Below are positions 43,194 to 50,649 of a stretch of DNA of 64,000 nt, piece after piece. The stretch lies in the NCBI RefSeq assembly GCF_010894455.1, contig NZ_JAAIXY010000031.1, forward strand, positions 1 through 64,000. The letters are read 5' to 3'. Within the stretch, counting starts at the first letter, position 1, and the number at the start of each line of letters is the position of its first letter. The notes under the pieces were generated by a model that did not search any database, had not been told where the DNA came from, and was given only the letters and a program-made list of their open reading frames with translations. The translations under genes and the position numbers were made by a program. The stretch comes from Myxococcus eversor. GTDB taxonomy: Bacteria; Myxococcota; Myxococcia; Myxococcales; Myxococcaceae.

Positions 43194-44255
43194 TCACGTC
43201 GCCGGCACCGGCTGGGCCGGCGATGGCCGACGGGGTGACAAGGCCGCGTAGAGGTCCATCAGCACGGGCCCCACATCCGGAGAGGCCACGCGCGCGGGCC
43301 CCGCCTCCACCGCGTCGCGAATGCCCGCGGCGAGCGACGCCGCGTCTCCCGCGTGGAACAGCCGAGTCCCCTCCGGCCGCTCACACACGTCGCTGGCCAC
43401 GCAGGGCACGCCCAGGGCCAGCGCCTCGCGCACGGAGATGGAGTCTCCGTCATGCGTCGTAGGACGAAGGAAGACGTCGCTCCGGGCGATGAGCCCCAGC
43501 GCGGCCGGATGTTCCAGTTCGCCCAGCGGCTCCAGCGAACCCGCCACACCCAGCTCCCGCGCGTCGCGGATGAAGTCCTCGGAGTCCGTGCCCGGACCGA
43601 ACAACGCCAGGCCCACGCCGGGACGCGACTCCAACAACTGACGCACCGCCCGGAACGCGAGCTTGCGCCCGTACACCGGTGACGGATGGTGTGCCATCAC
43701 CACCAACGGACGGCGGCGAGCACGCGCGGCCTCGACTCGCACGGGCACCGGGCCCGCCTGCACCTGCGAGGCGCAGAAGGCCGGGTGGACGAGGACTCTC
43801 TCCTCGGAGATACCGCACGACACGAGCGCGTCGCGCACCGCCGCGGACACCGCGATGATGCGCGAGTAGCCCGCCAGCGCCACCCGCGCGAAGGCCCGCC
43901 GACTCGGCGCCGCCGCGAGGTAGTCCGGCAACAGCCCGGAGTGCAGGGTGATGAAGCGGGGGGCACGCGCCCCCGGCAGACTGCCCACCGCCGCCGCGAG
44001 CAGCCAGGCCTTGGGGTTGTTCCCGCTGGTGTGGACATGCACCGTCCACCCCGAGACGAGAAACCCGGTCAGCCTGAGGCCGAAGTGCGCGGGGCTTCGC
44101 ATCGGAAGGACGTCCGGAACCGGCCGGCCGCCCTTTCCGATATCCAGCACCTTCGCTTCGACCCCACGGCTGCGCAGGAAGCGGTGAAGTTGTTGAACGT
44201 GAATCGCCACGCCACCGAAAGGCGGCGGATGGTCGCCAACCAGAAGCACGCGCAT
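43194..44255 (-). CDS. exoO: Glycosyltransferase family 4-like protein of the spore-coat cluster
   Basis: A 353-residue GT-B glycosyltransferase. The N-terminus VLLVGDHPPPFGGVAIHVQQ is the glycine-rich acceptor-side motif of GT4 enzymes. The C-terminal half contains LALFGPGTDSEDF, LGELEHPAAL, SDVFLRPTTHDGDSISVREA and LALGVPCVAS, where the DGDSxSVREAL block is the conserved E-rich sugar-nucleotide site. The symbol follows synteny with M. xanthus MXAN_3262/ExoO. It lies 9 bp downstream of the acyltransferase gene, so the two are likely co-transcribed. Confidence 0.82.
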   Translation of the reverse strand: MRVLLVGDHPPPFGGVAIHVQQLHRFLRSRGVEAKVLDIGKGGRPVPDVLPMRSPAHFGLRLTGFLVSGWTVHVHTSGNNPKAWLLAAAVGSLPGARAPRFITLHSGLLPDYLAAAPSRRAFARVALAGYSRIIAVSAAVRDALVSCGISEERVLVHPAFCASQVQAGPVPVRVEAARARRRPLVVMAHHPSPVYGRKLAFRAVRQLLESRPGVGLALFGPGTDSEDFIRDARELGVAGSLEPLGELEHPAALGLIARSDVFLRPTTHDGDSISVREALALGVPCVASDVCERPEGTRLFHAGDAASLAAGIRDAVEAGPARVASPDVGPVLMDLYAALSPRRPSPAQPVPAT

Positions 44256-44264
44256 TGAAGAGCC

Positions 44265-44783
44265 CTATCGCGGTACGGACGCCGAGGGAGGCACCGCCGT
44301 CAGCGAGGAGCGCCGGGGCAACAGCCCCATCTCCCGCTGATACGTGGTGAGCGGATCAGGATCCTGCCGGATGACCCGCGCCGGAATGCCAGCCACGACG
44401 GTGCCCGGCGCCACGTCCTTCAGCACCACGGCATTGGCCCCGATGACGGCGAAGTCGCCAATCTGGATGTTGCCGAGAATCTTGGCGCCCGCGCCGACCC
44501 GCACGTAGTCACCAATCATGGGAGCACCCTCGAGTCCCGAGCGCCCGCCAATCGTCACCTGCTGGGAGATGAGGCAGTGCCGGCCAATCTTCGCCGCCTT
44601 GTGGATGACGACGCCGATGCCGCCGTACCCCAACTGCGTCCCCTCGCCGATGTCGGCCTCGTCCGGAACGTACGAGCTGTGGAGGTAGTAGATGGCTTTC
44701 CGTAGCAAGGCAGGGAGCAAGGGAACTCCCTTCAACCGCAGGCCGCGAGCCACCCGGTACAACGTCATCGCATCGACACCCAT
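44265..44783 (-). CDS. exoN: Serine-acetyltransferase-like hexapeptide acyltransferase
   Basis: A 172-residue left-handed beta-helix acyltransferase. Hexapeptide repeats run from IGEGTQLGYGGIGVVIHKAA through KIGRHCLISQQVTIGG to VRVGAGAKILGNIQIGD, with the catalytic His in VVIHKAA. The end FAVIGANAVVLKDVAPGTV and VVAGIPARVI is typical of CysE/SAT and sugar O-acetyltransferases. The ATG at 44783 has GGAGG upstream. It probably modifies a sugar of the spore-coat repeat. The symbol follows synteny (MXAN_3261); it is not proven by sequence. Confidence 0.8.
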   Translation of the reverse strand: MGVDAMTLYRVARGLRLKGVPLLPALLRKAIYYLHSSYVPDEADIGEGTQLGYGGIGVVIHKAAKIGRHCLISQQVTIGGRSGLEGAPMIGDYVRVGAGAKILGNIQIGDFAVIGANAVVLKDVAPGTVVAGIPARVIRQDPDPLTTYQREMGLLPRRSSLTAVPPSASVPR

Positions 44784-44832
44784 CCACGCCTCCCTGACCC
44801 AACCGCGCGACGGGGAGGAACCTAGGTACCGC

Positions 44833-44848
44833 CTTCCCAAGTGGGAAG
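44833..44848 (-). repeat. Inverted repeat between exoM and exoN
   Basis: CTTCCCA, two bases and TGGGAAG form a perfect 7-bp inverted repeat in the 93-bp gap. It could be a hairpin or an operator; no T-run follows directly. Confidence 0.3.
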
Positions 44849-44876
44849 TAGGCCCTCGGGCGCCCCCCTGTTTTCT

Positions 44877-46397
44877 TCAGACAGTCCTGCGGGGCCGCAG
44901 CCCCGCGAGCACCGTGAGCGGCCGGACGCCCGCGGCGTACAGCACCCCCACGTAGCCCACGACGAACAGCACCCCGGCCACCGCCAGCGGCAACACCCGC
45001 CAGAAGAAGCCCGTGGGCAATTGCATCCAGGCGCCCTGCGCGCCCGCCCTCAAGAGGAACACCGCCAGGCCCGCCGCCACCGCGGCCACCGAGGAGCGCC
45101 CCAGCGCCTGCCAGGGAATGATGTCCACCAGCCGGAGCTGACGTCGCGGAGTGGACAGCGCCGCGGGCACGCGCACGAGCAACATCGCCTTGCCCACCAC
45201 CTCCGCCACCGCCCAGGAGCCAATGCCGCCCATCAACCCCAGGTGCTTCACCCCGAGGATGACCAGCGGCACCGTCACCGCCGCCTTCACCGCATAGGAG
45301 ACGAAGATGGCCCGGGTCAGCCCGCGAGCCCTGAGCGTCCCGTCCATGGGGAGGATGGAGAGCACCACGCCCAACACGCTGACGCGGAAGACCGGCACCG
45401 CCGGAAGGAACTTCTCGCCGAACATCGCCCCGATGAACTCCGGCGCCGCCGCGAAGAGGAACGCCGCGAACGGAAGAAAGACATACGCCAGCTTCCCGGC
45501 CGCCTCGCGGAACGCCTCCACGCCCTCCTCCAGGCGGCCCTCGCGCTCCAGCTCACCCAGGCGCACCATCAGCACCTCGCTGGTGGGCGTGTAGAGCAGA
45601 TCCACCACCGGAAGCTGGAAGCAGCCCACCCGGTACAACGCATACAGGGCCGGAGCCACCGCGCCCGCCACCGCGTACAGGTGAGCGTTCTGTTGAGGAA
45701 TGGCCAGCAGCATGGCCGCGCCGAACGGCGCCGCGTAGGCGAGCTGCGCACGGAAGAGCGGCCCGGACGCCAGCGGCCCGGTGACACCGCGCAGAGAGAC
45801 GACCCACGTCGCCACGAACCGCAGCGCCGCGAAGACCGCCACCGCCACCATCATCCCATGCAGCGAGGCGCCCAACAGCGGCGGCACCACCATCACCGCC
45901 GCGCGCACCGCGTCCGAAATCAGATACACCCCCGCCGACGCGCGCGTGCGCCCCTGCGCCGTGAGCGACACCTCCAGCGGGAAGCTGCCCAACAGGAACG
46001 CGGTGTACGCCGCGAGCGACAACCGGTACTCGAGCAGCGCCGGGTTGGAGAACCACGCCGCCACCGGCCCCAGCAGGACATAGACAAGCAACGCGCCGAC
46101 CAGGCCCGCCCCGGACATGAACAACAGCGTCTGTCCCAGGTACGGCCGCTTCTCGCTGGTGCGGGGCAGGAAGTAATACAGGCTCTGCACCACGCCAAAA
46201 GGCAGCACGTAATACAGCGTCGTGGCGATGAGGAAGAGCTGGTAATAAGTACCGTACTCGTCCAGGTGCAGCACCCGGGCAAGCACGAGTGGAATGGACA
46301 GCGTCAGCCCGGCGGTGAACAGCCGGGCCAACACCAGGGGGCCGGCGCGTCCGAGGAACGAGCTCCCGGACGCGGCCGACGAGGCACCTCCGCTCAC
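44877..46397 (-). CDS. exoM: Wzx-type polysaccharide repeat-unit flippase
   Basis: A 506-residue inner-membrane protein with about twelve to fourteen hydrophobic helices and MATE/MOP-like charges. The N-terminus (RAGPLVLARLFTAGLTLSIP, then DEYGTYYQLFLIATTLYYV) matches Wzx/RfbX proteins. It would move undecaprenyl-linked repeat units across the inner membrane. The GTG start overlaps the exoL stop (GTGA). The symbol comes from synteny with MXAN_3260/ExoM, which is described as the spore-coat flippase in M. xanthus. No polymerase (Wzy) gene is in this window; in M. xanthus that gene, exoJ, lies elsewhere. Confidence 0.85.
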   Translation of the reverse strand: MSGGASSAASGSSFLGRAGPLVLARLFTAGLTLSIPLVLARVLHLDEYGTYYQLFLIATTLYYVLPFGVVQSLYYFLPRTSEKRPYLGQTLLFMSGAGLVGALLVYVLLGPVAAWFSNPALLEYRLSLAAYTAFLLGSFPLEVSLTAQGRTRASAGVYLISDAVRAAVMVVPPLLGASLHGMMVAVAVFAALRFVATWVVSLRGVTGPLASGPLFRAQLAYAAPFGAAMLLAIPQQNAHLYAVAGAVAPALYALYRVGCFQLPVVDLLYTPTSEVLMVRLGELEREGRLEEGVEAFREAAGKLAYVFLPFAAFLFAAAPEFIGAMFGEKFLPAVPVFRVSVLGVVLSILPMDGTLRARGLTRAIFVSYAVKAAVTVPLVILGVKHLGLMGGIGSWAVAEVVGKAMLLVRVPAALSTPRRQLRLVDIIPWQALGRSSVAAVAAGLAVFLLRAGAQGAWMQLPTGFFWRVLPLAVAGVLFVVGYVGVLYAAGVRPLTVLAGLRPRRTV

Positions 46398-47575
46398 GGA
46401 GCCTCCTTCAAGGGCGCCCCCGTTGGCGTCGCCAGCACGTTGCCCAGCAGGCCCTCACGAAAAGAGTGCGTCCTCCTGCCTGGCACCGGATGGCTCATGC
46501 CGAGCAGCCCGAAGCAATCATCCAACTGGCACCCGGTGAGCGGCGACGAGTAGTCCCCCAACATGCCCAGGCTGAAGTTCTCCCAGAGCACCTTGCGCTT
46601 GAGGGTGAACGGGTCTCCGCCAATCCGGTTGGGCAGGTCCTCCGTCGTGACACCCGAGCGGAAGCCGTGCGACGCCAGCACGCGGATGACCTCGTCCGAG
46701 TACCACCCGTTGCAGTACGCGAAGTCGCGCACCTGGATGCCGACCTCCGCTTCGATGGTCCGCTTGGACTCGAGGATCTCCTGCTCCACCACCGCCTGCG
46801 GCTCCAGCGTCAGCACCGTGTGCCCCAGCGTGTGCGCGCCGAACTCGAAGCCGTCGCGCGCCATGCGGCGCACCTCGTCCCAGTTCATGACGTCGCCCTG
46901 CTCCGGCACCAGGTCCTGCCCACCGCCGAGCTGCTGCTCCAGCGCGTCGATGATGGACGTCAGCACCCGCGTGGGGTGCTCTCCGATGAAGTCGTCGAGC
47001 GCGGCCGACACCGTCTTCTGGCCGGAGAGGATGGGGCCGAGCAGCTCCATCGACGCCTCCGGCAGCGCCGCGTACACCGGGTGGTAATGCCGCTCCTGCG
47101 CCCGGCGCAGCAGGTGGAACAGGCGGTCATGATTGAACCGCCGCTTCGTGCCGATGAACGCCGTCGGCAGGTAGGTGATGGCCGGCACTCCCATCTGCTT
47201 CAGGATGGGGTACGCGTACCGGTACACGTCCCGGTAGCCATCGTCGAAGGTGATGACGCACAGGTCCTTCTTCGTCACCCTCCGCCCCGACATCACATCC
47301 ACCGCGTCGCCAATCGACGCCAGCTCGAAGCCGGCCGCCGAGGCCTCCTCGAGATGCCGCCGGAACGTCTCCTGGCTGATGAGCAACCCGGGAATGGAGC
47401 GCTGCAGCTCCCCCGTGAAGTCGCTCACCACGCGGTGATAGCTCACGATGAGGATGCGCCGGCCTCCCGACTGCACCCTCCGATAAGCCGCCATCGCCCT
47501 GCGCATTCCACTGTAGTGCAGCACGCCAGCGGCCGCCGCCTTGACCGCCCTCCGCAAGACCCTCGCCGTCGCCAT
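46394..47575 (-). CDS. exoL: Polysaccharide deacetylase (NodB homology) of the spore-coat cluster
   Basis: A 393-residue carbohydrate esterase-4 enzyme. NodB motif 1 is VITFDDGYRD (D111, D112), and motif 2 is GAHTLGH (H248, H252), giving the metal-binding Asp-His-His. About 130 residues separate the motifs, longer than usual, so there is an inserted helical region. DFAYCNGWYS later matches motif 3. No signal peptide is evident. It would remove N-acetyl groups from coat precursors in the cytosol or at the membrane. The ATG at 47575 follows GGAGGGG. A possible sigma-54 promoter lies upstream. The symbol follows synteny with MXAN_3259/ExoL. Confidence 0.85.
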   Translation of the reverse strand: MATARVLRRAVKAAAAGVLHYSGMRRAMAAYRRVQSGGRRILIVSYHRVVSDFTGELQRSIPGLLISQETFRRHLEEASAAGFELASIGDAVDVMSGRRVTKKDLCVITFDDGYRDVYRYAYPILKQMGVPAITYLPTAFIGTKRRFNHDRLFHLLRRAQERHYHPVYAALPEASMELLGPILSGQKTVSAALDDFIGEHPTRVLTSIIDALEQQLGGGQDLVPEQGDVMNWDEVRRMARDGFEFGAHTLGHTVLTLEPQAVVEQEILESKRTIEAEVGIQVRDFAYCNGWYSDEVIRVLASHGFRSGVTTEDLPNRIGGDPFTLKRKVLWENFSLGMLGDYSSPLTGCQLDDCFGLLGMSHPVPGRRTHSFREGLLGNVLATPTGAPLKEAP

Positions 47576-47896
47576 CACGCCCCTCCGCGGAAAAGCTTCC
47601 TCTGGCCCATGTTCCTCAACGGGAACTCCCCAACTCGCGCGGGGGGTATTGCAGGCGGGATGCCACACCTGAATCCTGGACGAAACCCTCTCTTCAGAGG
47701 GGGATCCCGGCGGTACGGGACACATGGCCACCGGTGGACACGACGCACGGTGGAAAATCGACGGCCCCCACGGGCACACGATGCCCCACCCATTGGAAAA
47801 ACTTTCCTGTCTTCAGGCCCGCTCCGTCCCTGCCCGGCCAGCCACCCGGGTTTCACTGGATGACAGTCGGGATTCCGGCTACGAACCGGCTTCCCG
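47576..47896. other. Intergenic region between exoL and ccmA
   Basis: A 321-bp gap between divergent genes. Apart from a possible sigma-54 site (47651-47665), it contains one small hairpin (CCCTCT, CTTC, AGAGGG at about 47686-47701) and no open frame that looks coding. No sigma-70 promoter for ccmA could be named with confidence. Confidence 0.6.
47651..47665 (-). promoter_or_regulatory. Candidate sigma-54 promoter upstream of exoL
   Basis: On the minus strand TGGCATCCCGCCTGC has the required GG-N10-GC spacing of sigma-54 promoters and matches TGGCAC-N5-TTGC at all but two positions. Transcription would begin about 60-65 bases upstream of the exoL ATG. Developmental polysaccharide genes in myxobacteria are often under sigma-54 and enhancer-binding proteins, so the position makes sense. 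Confidence 0.45.
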
Positions 47897-48547
47897 ATGC
47901 CTTCCCTCCCCGCGCTCGCGTTGCACGACGTCAGCAAGCGTTACGGGCGCCGCTGGGCGCTGGCGCGTCTGACCTACGCGCTCCCTCCTGGACGCTCGCT
48001 GCTGCTCACCGGCCACAACGGCTCCGGCAAGACGACCCTGCTGCGCCTGTTGGCCACCGCGCTGAGCCCCACCGCCGGACGGGTGGAGGTGCTGGGACGC
48101 GACGCCGTGGCGGACCGGGACTCGGTGCGACGCGACGTGGCGCTCCTGTCCCACGCGAGCTTCCTCTATGAGGACCTCACCGCGCACCAGAACCTCACCG
48201 TGCTGGCGCGCCTGTTGGGGCACCCCTCGCCCAAGGACGGCGCCAGCGCGCTGCTCTCGCGCGTGGGCCTGGAGAAGCGTTCGGACAACCCCGTTCGTGG
48301 CTTCAGCGCGGGCATGCGCAAGCGCCTGGCCATCGCCCGGCTCCTGCTCAAGGCCCCCGACCTCGCGCTCCTGGACGAGCCCTTCGGTGAGTTGGATCCC
48401 GCCGGCATCCGCGACATGGAGGGCTTCATCGCGGAGCTGAAGGCGGCTGGCGTCACGGTGGTGCTGGCCACGCACCTGGTGGAGCAGGGCATGTCGCTGT
48501 GCGAAGAGCGCCTGCACCTCCAGGACGGCCGGGCGGTGGACGCGTGA
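47897..48547 (+). CDS. ccmA: Heme exporter ATP-binding protein CcmA
   Basis: A 216-residue ABC ATPase. Walker A is GHNGSGKTT, the signature is FSAGMRKRL (a CcmA-like variant of LSGGQ), Walker B is LALLDEP and the switch His is in LATHLVEQG. It energises the CcmABCD complex that releases holo-CcmE. The ATG is the first start after the long intergenic region. Its stop overlaps the ccmB GTG (GTGA). It is the first gene of a compact ccmABCDEFG operon. Confidence 0.9.
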   Translation: MPSLPALALHDVSKRYGRRWALARLTYALPPGRSLLLTGHNGSGKTTLLRLLATALSPTAGRVEVLGRDAVADRDSVRRDVALLSHASFLYEDLTAHQNLTVLARLLGHPSPKDGASALLSRVGLEKRSDNPVRGFSAGMRKRLAIARLLLKAPDLALLDEPFGELDPAGIRDMEGFIAELKAAGVTVVLATHLVEQGMSLCEERLHLQDGRAVDA

Positions 48548-49245
48548 GCACGTCCCGTCCCCGGCCCATCGGCCTCATCGGCGCCACGCTGGCGCTGTTG
48601 CGCAAGGACCTGCTCATCGAGTGGCGAACCCGCGCGCGCCTCAACGCCATCGTCTTCTTCGCGCTGGCCACGCTCCTGATGTTCTCCTTCGCGCTGGGGC
48701 CGGACACGCGCCTGCTGGAGAAGAACGCGGGGGGCTACTTCTGGCTCGCCATCCTCTTCGCCAGCGTGCTGGCCATGGGCGAGTCCTTCCGCGTCGAGTC
48801 CGAGAACGCCTGCCTGGACGGCATCCGACTGGCCCCCGCGGACCCGCGCGCCATCTACCTGTCCAAGGCCCTGGGCAACGCCCTCCTGCTGATCGCCCTG
48901 GGCATCGTGCTGCTCCCCGTCATGGTGGCCCTCTACGGGGTCAAGGTCGTCACCGGCTTCGTGGACCTGGGAACAGTTCTGCTACTCGGCAGCCTGGCCC
49001 TCAGCGCACCGGGGACGGTGTACGCCGCCATTTCCAGCAACGCCCGAGCGCGGGATGTCCTCCTCCCTCTGCTATTGTTCCCGCTGGTCATCCCCGCCCT
49101 GCTCTCCCTGGCCAAGGCGACCTCGCTCGTTCTCCAGGGCGACCCCATGAATCAGTTGGGCTCATGGCTGGGGCTTTTGCTGGGCTTCAATCTGATTTAC
49201 TGGGGCGTAGGCTTCGTGCTGTTCCCGCGCATCATCGAGGACTGA
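48544..49245 (+). CDS. ccmB: Heme exporter membrane protein CcmB
   Basis: A 233-residue inner-membrane protein with six helices (for example FFALATLLMFSFALG, LLIALGIVLLPVMVALYG and VLLPLLLFPLVIPALL). The segment RKDLLIEWRTR near the N-terminus and ESENACLDGIRLAPADP are CcmB signatures. It pairs with CcmA. The GTG start overlaps the ccmA stop and the ccmC ATG follows 3 bp after its stop, so the genes are tightly coupled. Confidence 0.9.
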   Translation: MSTSRPRPIGLIGATLALLRKDLLIEWRTRARLNAIVFFALATLLMFSFALGPDTRLLEKNAGGYFWLAILFASVLAMGESFRVESENACLDGIRLAPADPRAIYLSKALGNALLLIALGIVLLPVMVALYGVKVVTGFVDLGTVLLLGSLALSAPGTVYAAISSNARARDVLLPLLLFPLVIPALLSLAKATSLVLQGDPMNQLGSWLGLLLGFNLIYWGVGFVLFPRIIED

Positions 49246-49248
49246 CGG

Positions 49249-49968
49249 ATGAACAAGCTCATCAAGTGGGGCCTGCCGGTGGTGGGTCTGGGCGTGCTCG
49301 CCGCCGGATGGTGGCTGGGACTGGCGTGGGCACCGCCGGACCGGGAGATGGGTGACGTACAGCGCATCATGTACGTGCACGTGCCACTCCAGTGGATGGC
49401 CATGCTGGCCATGTTCCTGAACTTCGTGGCGGCGGTGGCGTACCTGGTGCGCTCCAACGCCAGCTGGAAGCTGGACTCGACGGCGGAGTCGGCGGCCGAG
49501 GTCGGACTGGTGCTCGGCGCGCTGGGCATGGTGACGGGGGCCATCTGGGGCCGTCCCACCTGGGGCGTCTACTGGTCGTGGGATCCGCGCCTGACGTCGG
49601 AGGCCATCATGCTGGTGACCTACACCGGCTACCTGGTGCTGCGGCGCTTCGTGGAGGATCCGGACAAGCGCGCGACGTGGAGCGCGGTGGTCGCGATTCT
49701 CGGCGCCATCAACCTGCCCATCGTCTGGTTCTCGGTGCGCTGGTGGCGCAGCCTTCACCAAGTGCAGTCGAGCCCCAAGACGGTGGATCCGCAGATGGTG
49801 CTGTGCCTGCGAGTGTCGGCCATCGGCCTGTTGCTGCTGACCATCGCCCTGCTGATGCACCGCTACCGCATCGCCATGGCCGAGCGACAGGCGGAAGTCG
49901 CCCTCCCGGAAGCGCTGCCCGGCAACAGCCCCGCGGCGTCCGTCCGCGACACCCCGAAGGTGGCCTGA
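49249..49968 (+). CDS. ccmC: Heme exporter/heme-handling protein CcmC
   Basis: A 239-residue six-helix membrane protein of the heme-handling superfamily. The WWD-type motif is seen as WGRPTWGVYWSWDPRLT in the periplasmic loop. The flanking His ligands are in VHVPLQWM and RSLHQVQ. It delivers heme to CcmE. The ATG at 49249 lies three bases after the ccmB stop. The tail is soluble and low-complexity. The next gene, the small CcmD, begins 2 bp after the stop. Confidence 0.93.
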   Translation: MNKLIKWGLPVVGLGVLAAGWWLGLAWAPPDREMGDVQRIMYVHVPLQWMAMLAMFLNFVAAVAYLVRSNASWKLDSTAESAAEVGLVLGALGMVTGAIWGRPTWGVYWSWDPRLTSEAIMLVTYTGYLVLRRFVEDPDKRATWSAVVAILGAINLPIVWFSVRWWRSLHQVQSSPKTVDPQMVLCLRVSAIGLLLLTIALLMHRYRIAMAERQAEVALPEALPGNSPAASVRDTPKVA

Positions 49969-49970
49969 AC

Positions 49971-50144
49971 ATGACGACTTTGACGACGCTGGGAGTCCTC
50001 GCCCAGGCCGCGGGCCAGGTGGGAAGTGGCCGCATCCAGGGTGGTTGGGGCTATGTCTGGGCCTGCTACGGCATCACCGTGGTGGCGCTCGTGCTTTACT
50101 CGCTGTCTCTCTGGCTGCGCCGGCCCCAGGCCGCGAAGGAGTGA
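49971..50144 (+). CDS. ccmD: CcmD-like small membrane protein
   Basis: A 57-residue protein with a single membrane helix (YVWACYGITVVALVLYSLSL) followed by the basic tail WLRRPQ. This size, the aromatic WGYVWACYG start of the helix and position between ccmC and ccmE are those of CcmD, which helps free holo-CcmE from CcmC/CcmAB. Small size limits certainty, but context is decisive. Confidence 0.8.
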   Translation: MTTLTTLGVLAQAAGQVGSGRIQGGWGYVWACYGITVVALVLYSLSLWLRRPQAAKE

Positions 50145-50151
50145 GCCCGTC

Positions 50152-50649
50152 ATGACGCCTGTCGCTCGCAATCGACTGTTCGCCCTGGGAGCGCTGCTCG
50201 TCGCTGGCGCCGGACTGGGGTTCGTGGCCTTCGGCAACATCGGAGAGAACCTCGTCTACTACTGGAGCCCCTCGGAGATGCTGGCCCAGGGGGAGAAGGC
50301 GTACTCGGCCACCATCCGCCTGGGTGGCGTGGTGCAGCCGGGCAGCATCCAGTGGAACGCGGAGCACACCACCCTGCACTTCCGGGTGGCCAACGACGCC
50401 CACGAGGGCACCGCCAGCGTGCTGGTGCGCTCCACGGAGACGCCGCCGCAGATGTTCCGCGACAAGATTGGCGTCGTGGTGGAGGGCACCTACGACGCGT
50501 CCGGAGTGTTCAGCTCCAACCGGCTGATGGTGAACCACTCGAACGAGTACCGCGCGCCCAAGGAGGGCGAGGACCCGAACAAGTGGCGTGAGACGCTCTC
50601 CGAGGGCACGACGACGGCCAGCACGGGGACGGGCGCGGAGGCGCGGTGA
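50152..50649 (+). CDS. ccmE: Periplasmic heme chaperone CcmE
   Basis: A 165-residue protein with an N-terminal membrane anchor (LFALGALLVAGAGLGFVAF) and an OB-fold domain. The heme-binding His is H129 in VNHSNEY, with the partner Y133 (HxxxY). The strand IRLGGVVQPGSI and the segment VVVEGTYDASGVF are family hallmarks. Heme is covalently bound at the His before transfer to the CcmF assembly site. The C-terminus is extended by a low-complexity tail. The ccmF GTG overlaps its stop. Confidence 0.92.
   Translation: MTPVARNRLFALGALLVAGAGLGFVAFGNIGENLVYYWSPSEMLAQGEKAYSATIRLGGVVQPGSIQWNAEHTTLHFRVANDAHEGTASVLVRSTETPPQMFRDKIGVVVEGTYDASGVFSSNRLMVNHSNEYRAPKEGEDPNKWRETLSEGTTTASTGTGAEAR

Noticed and set aside
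44784..44840. Upstream start of the exoN acyltransferase
   Set aside because: The extra residues are not family-like, while the ATG at 44783 has GGAGG at the proper distance.
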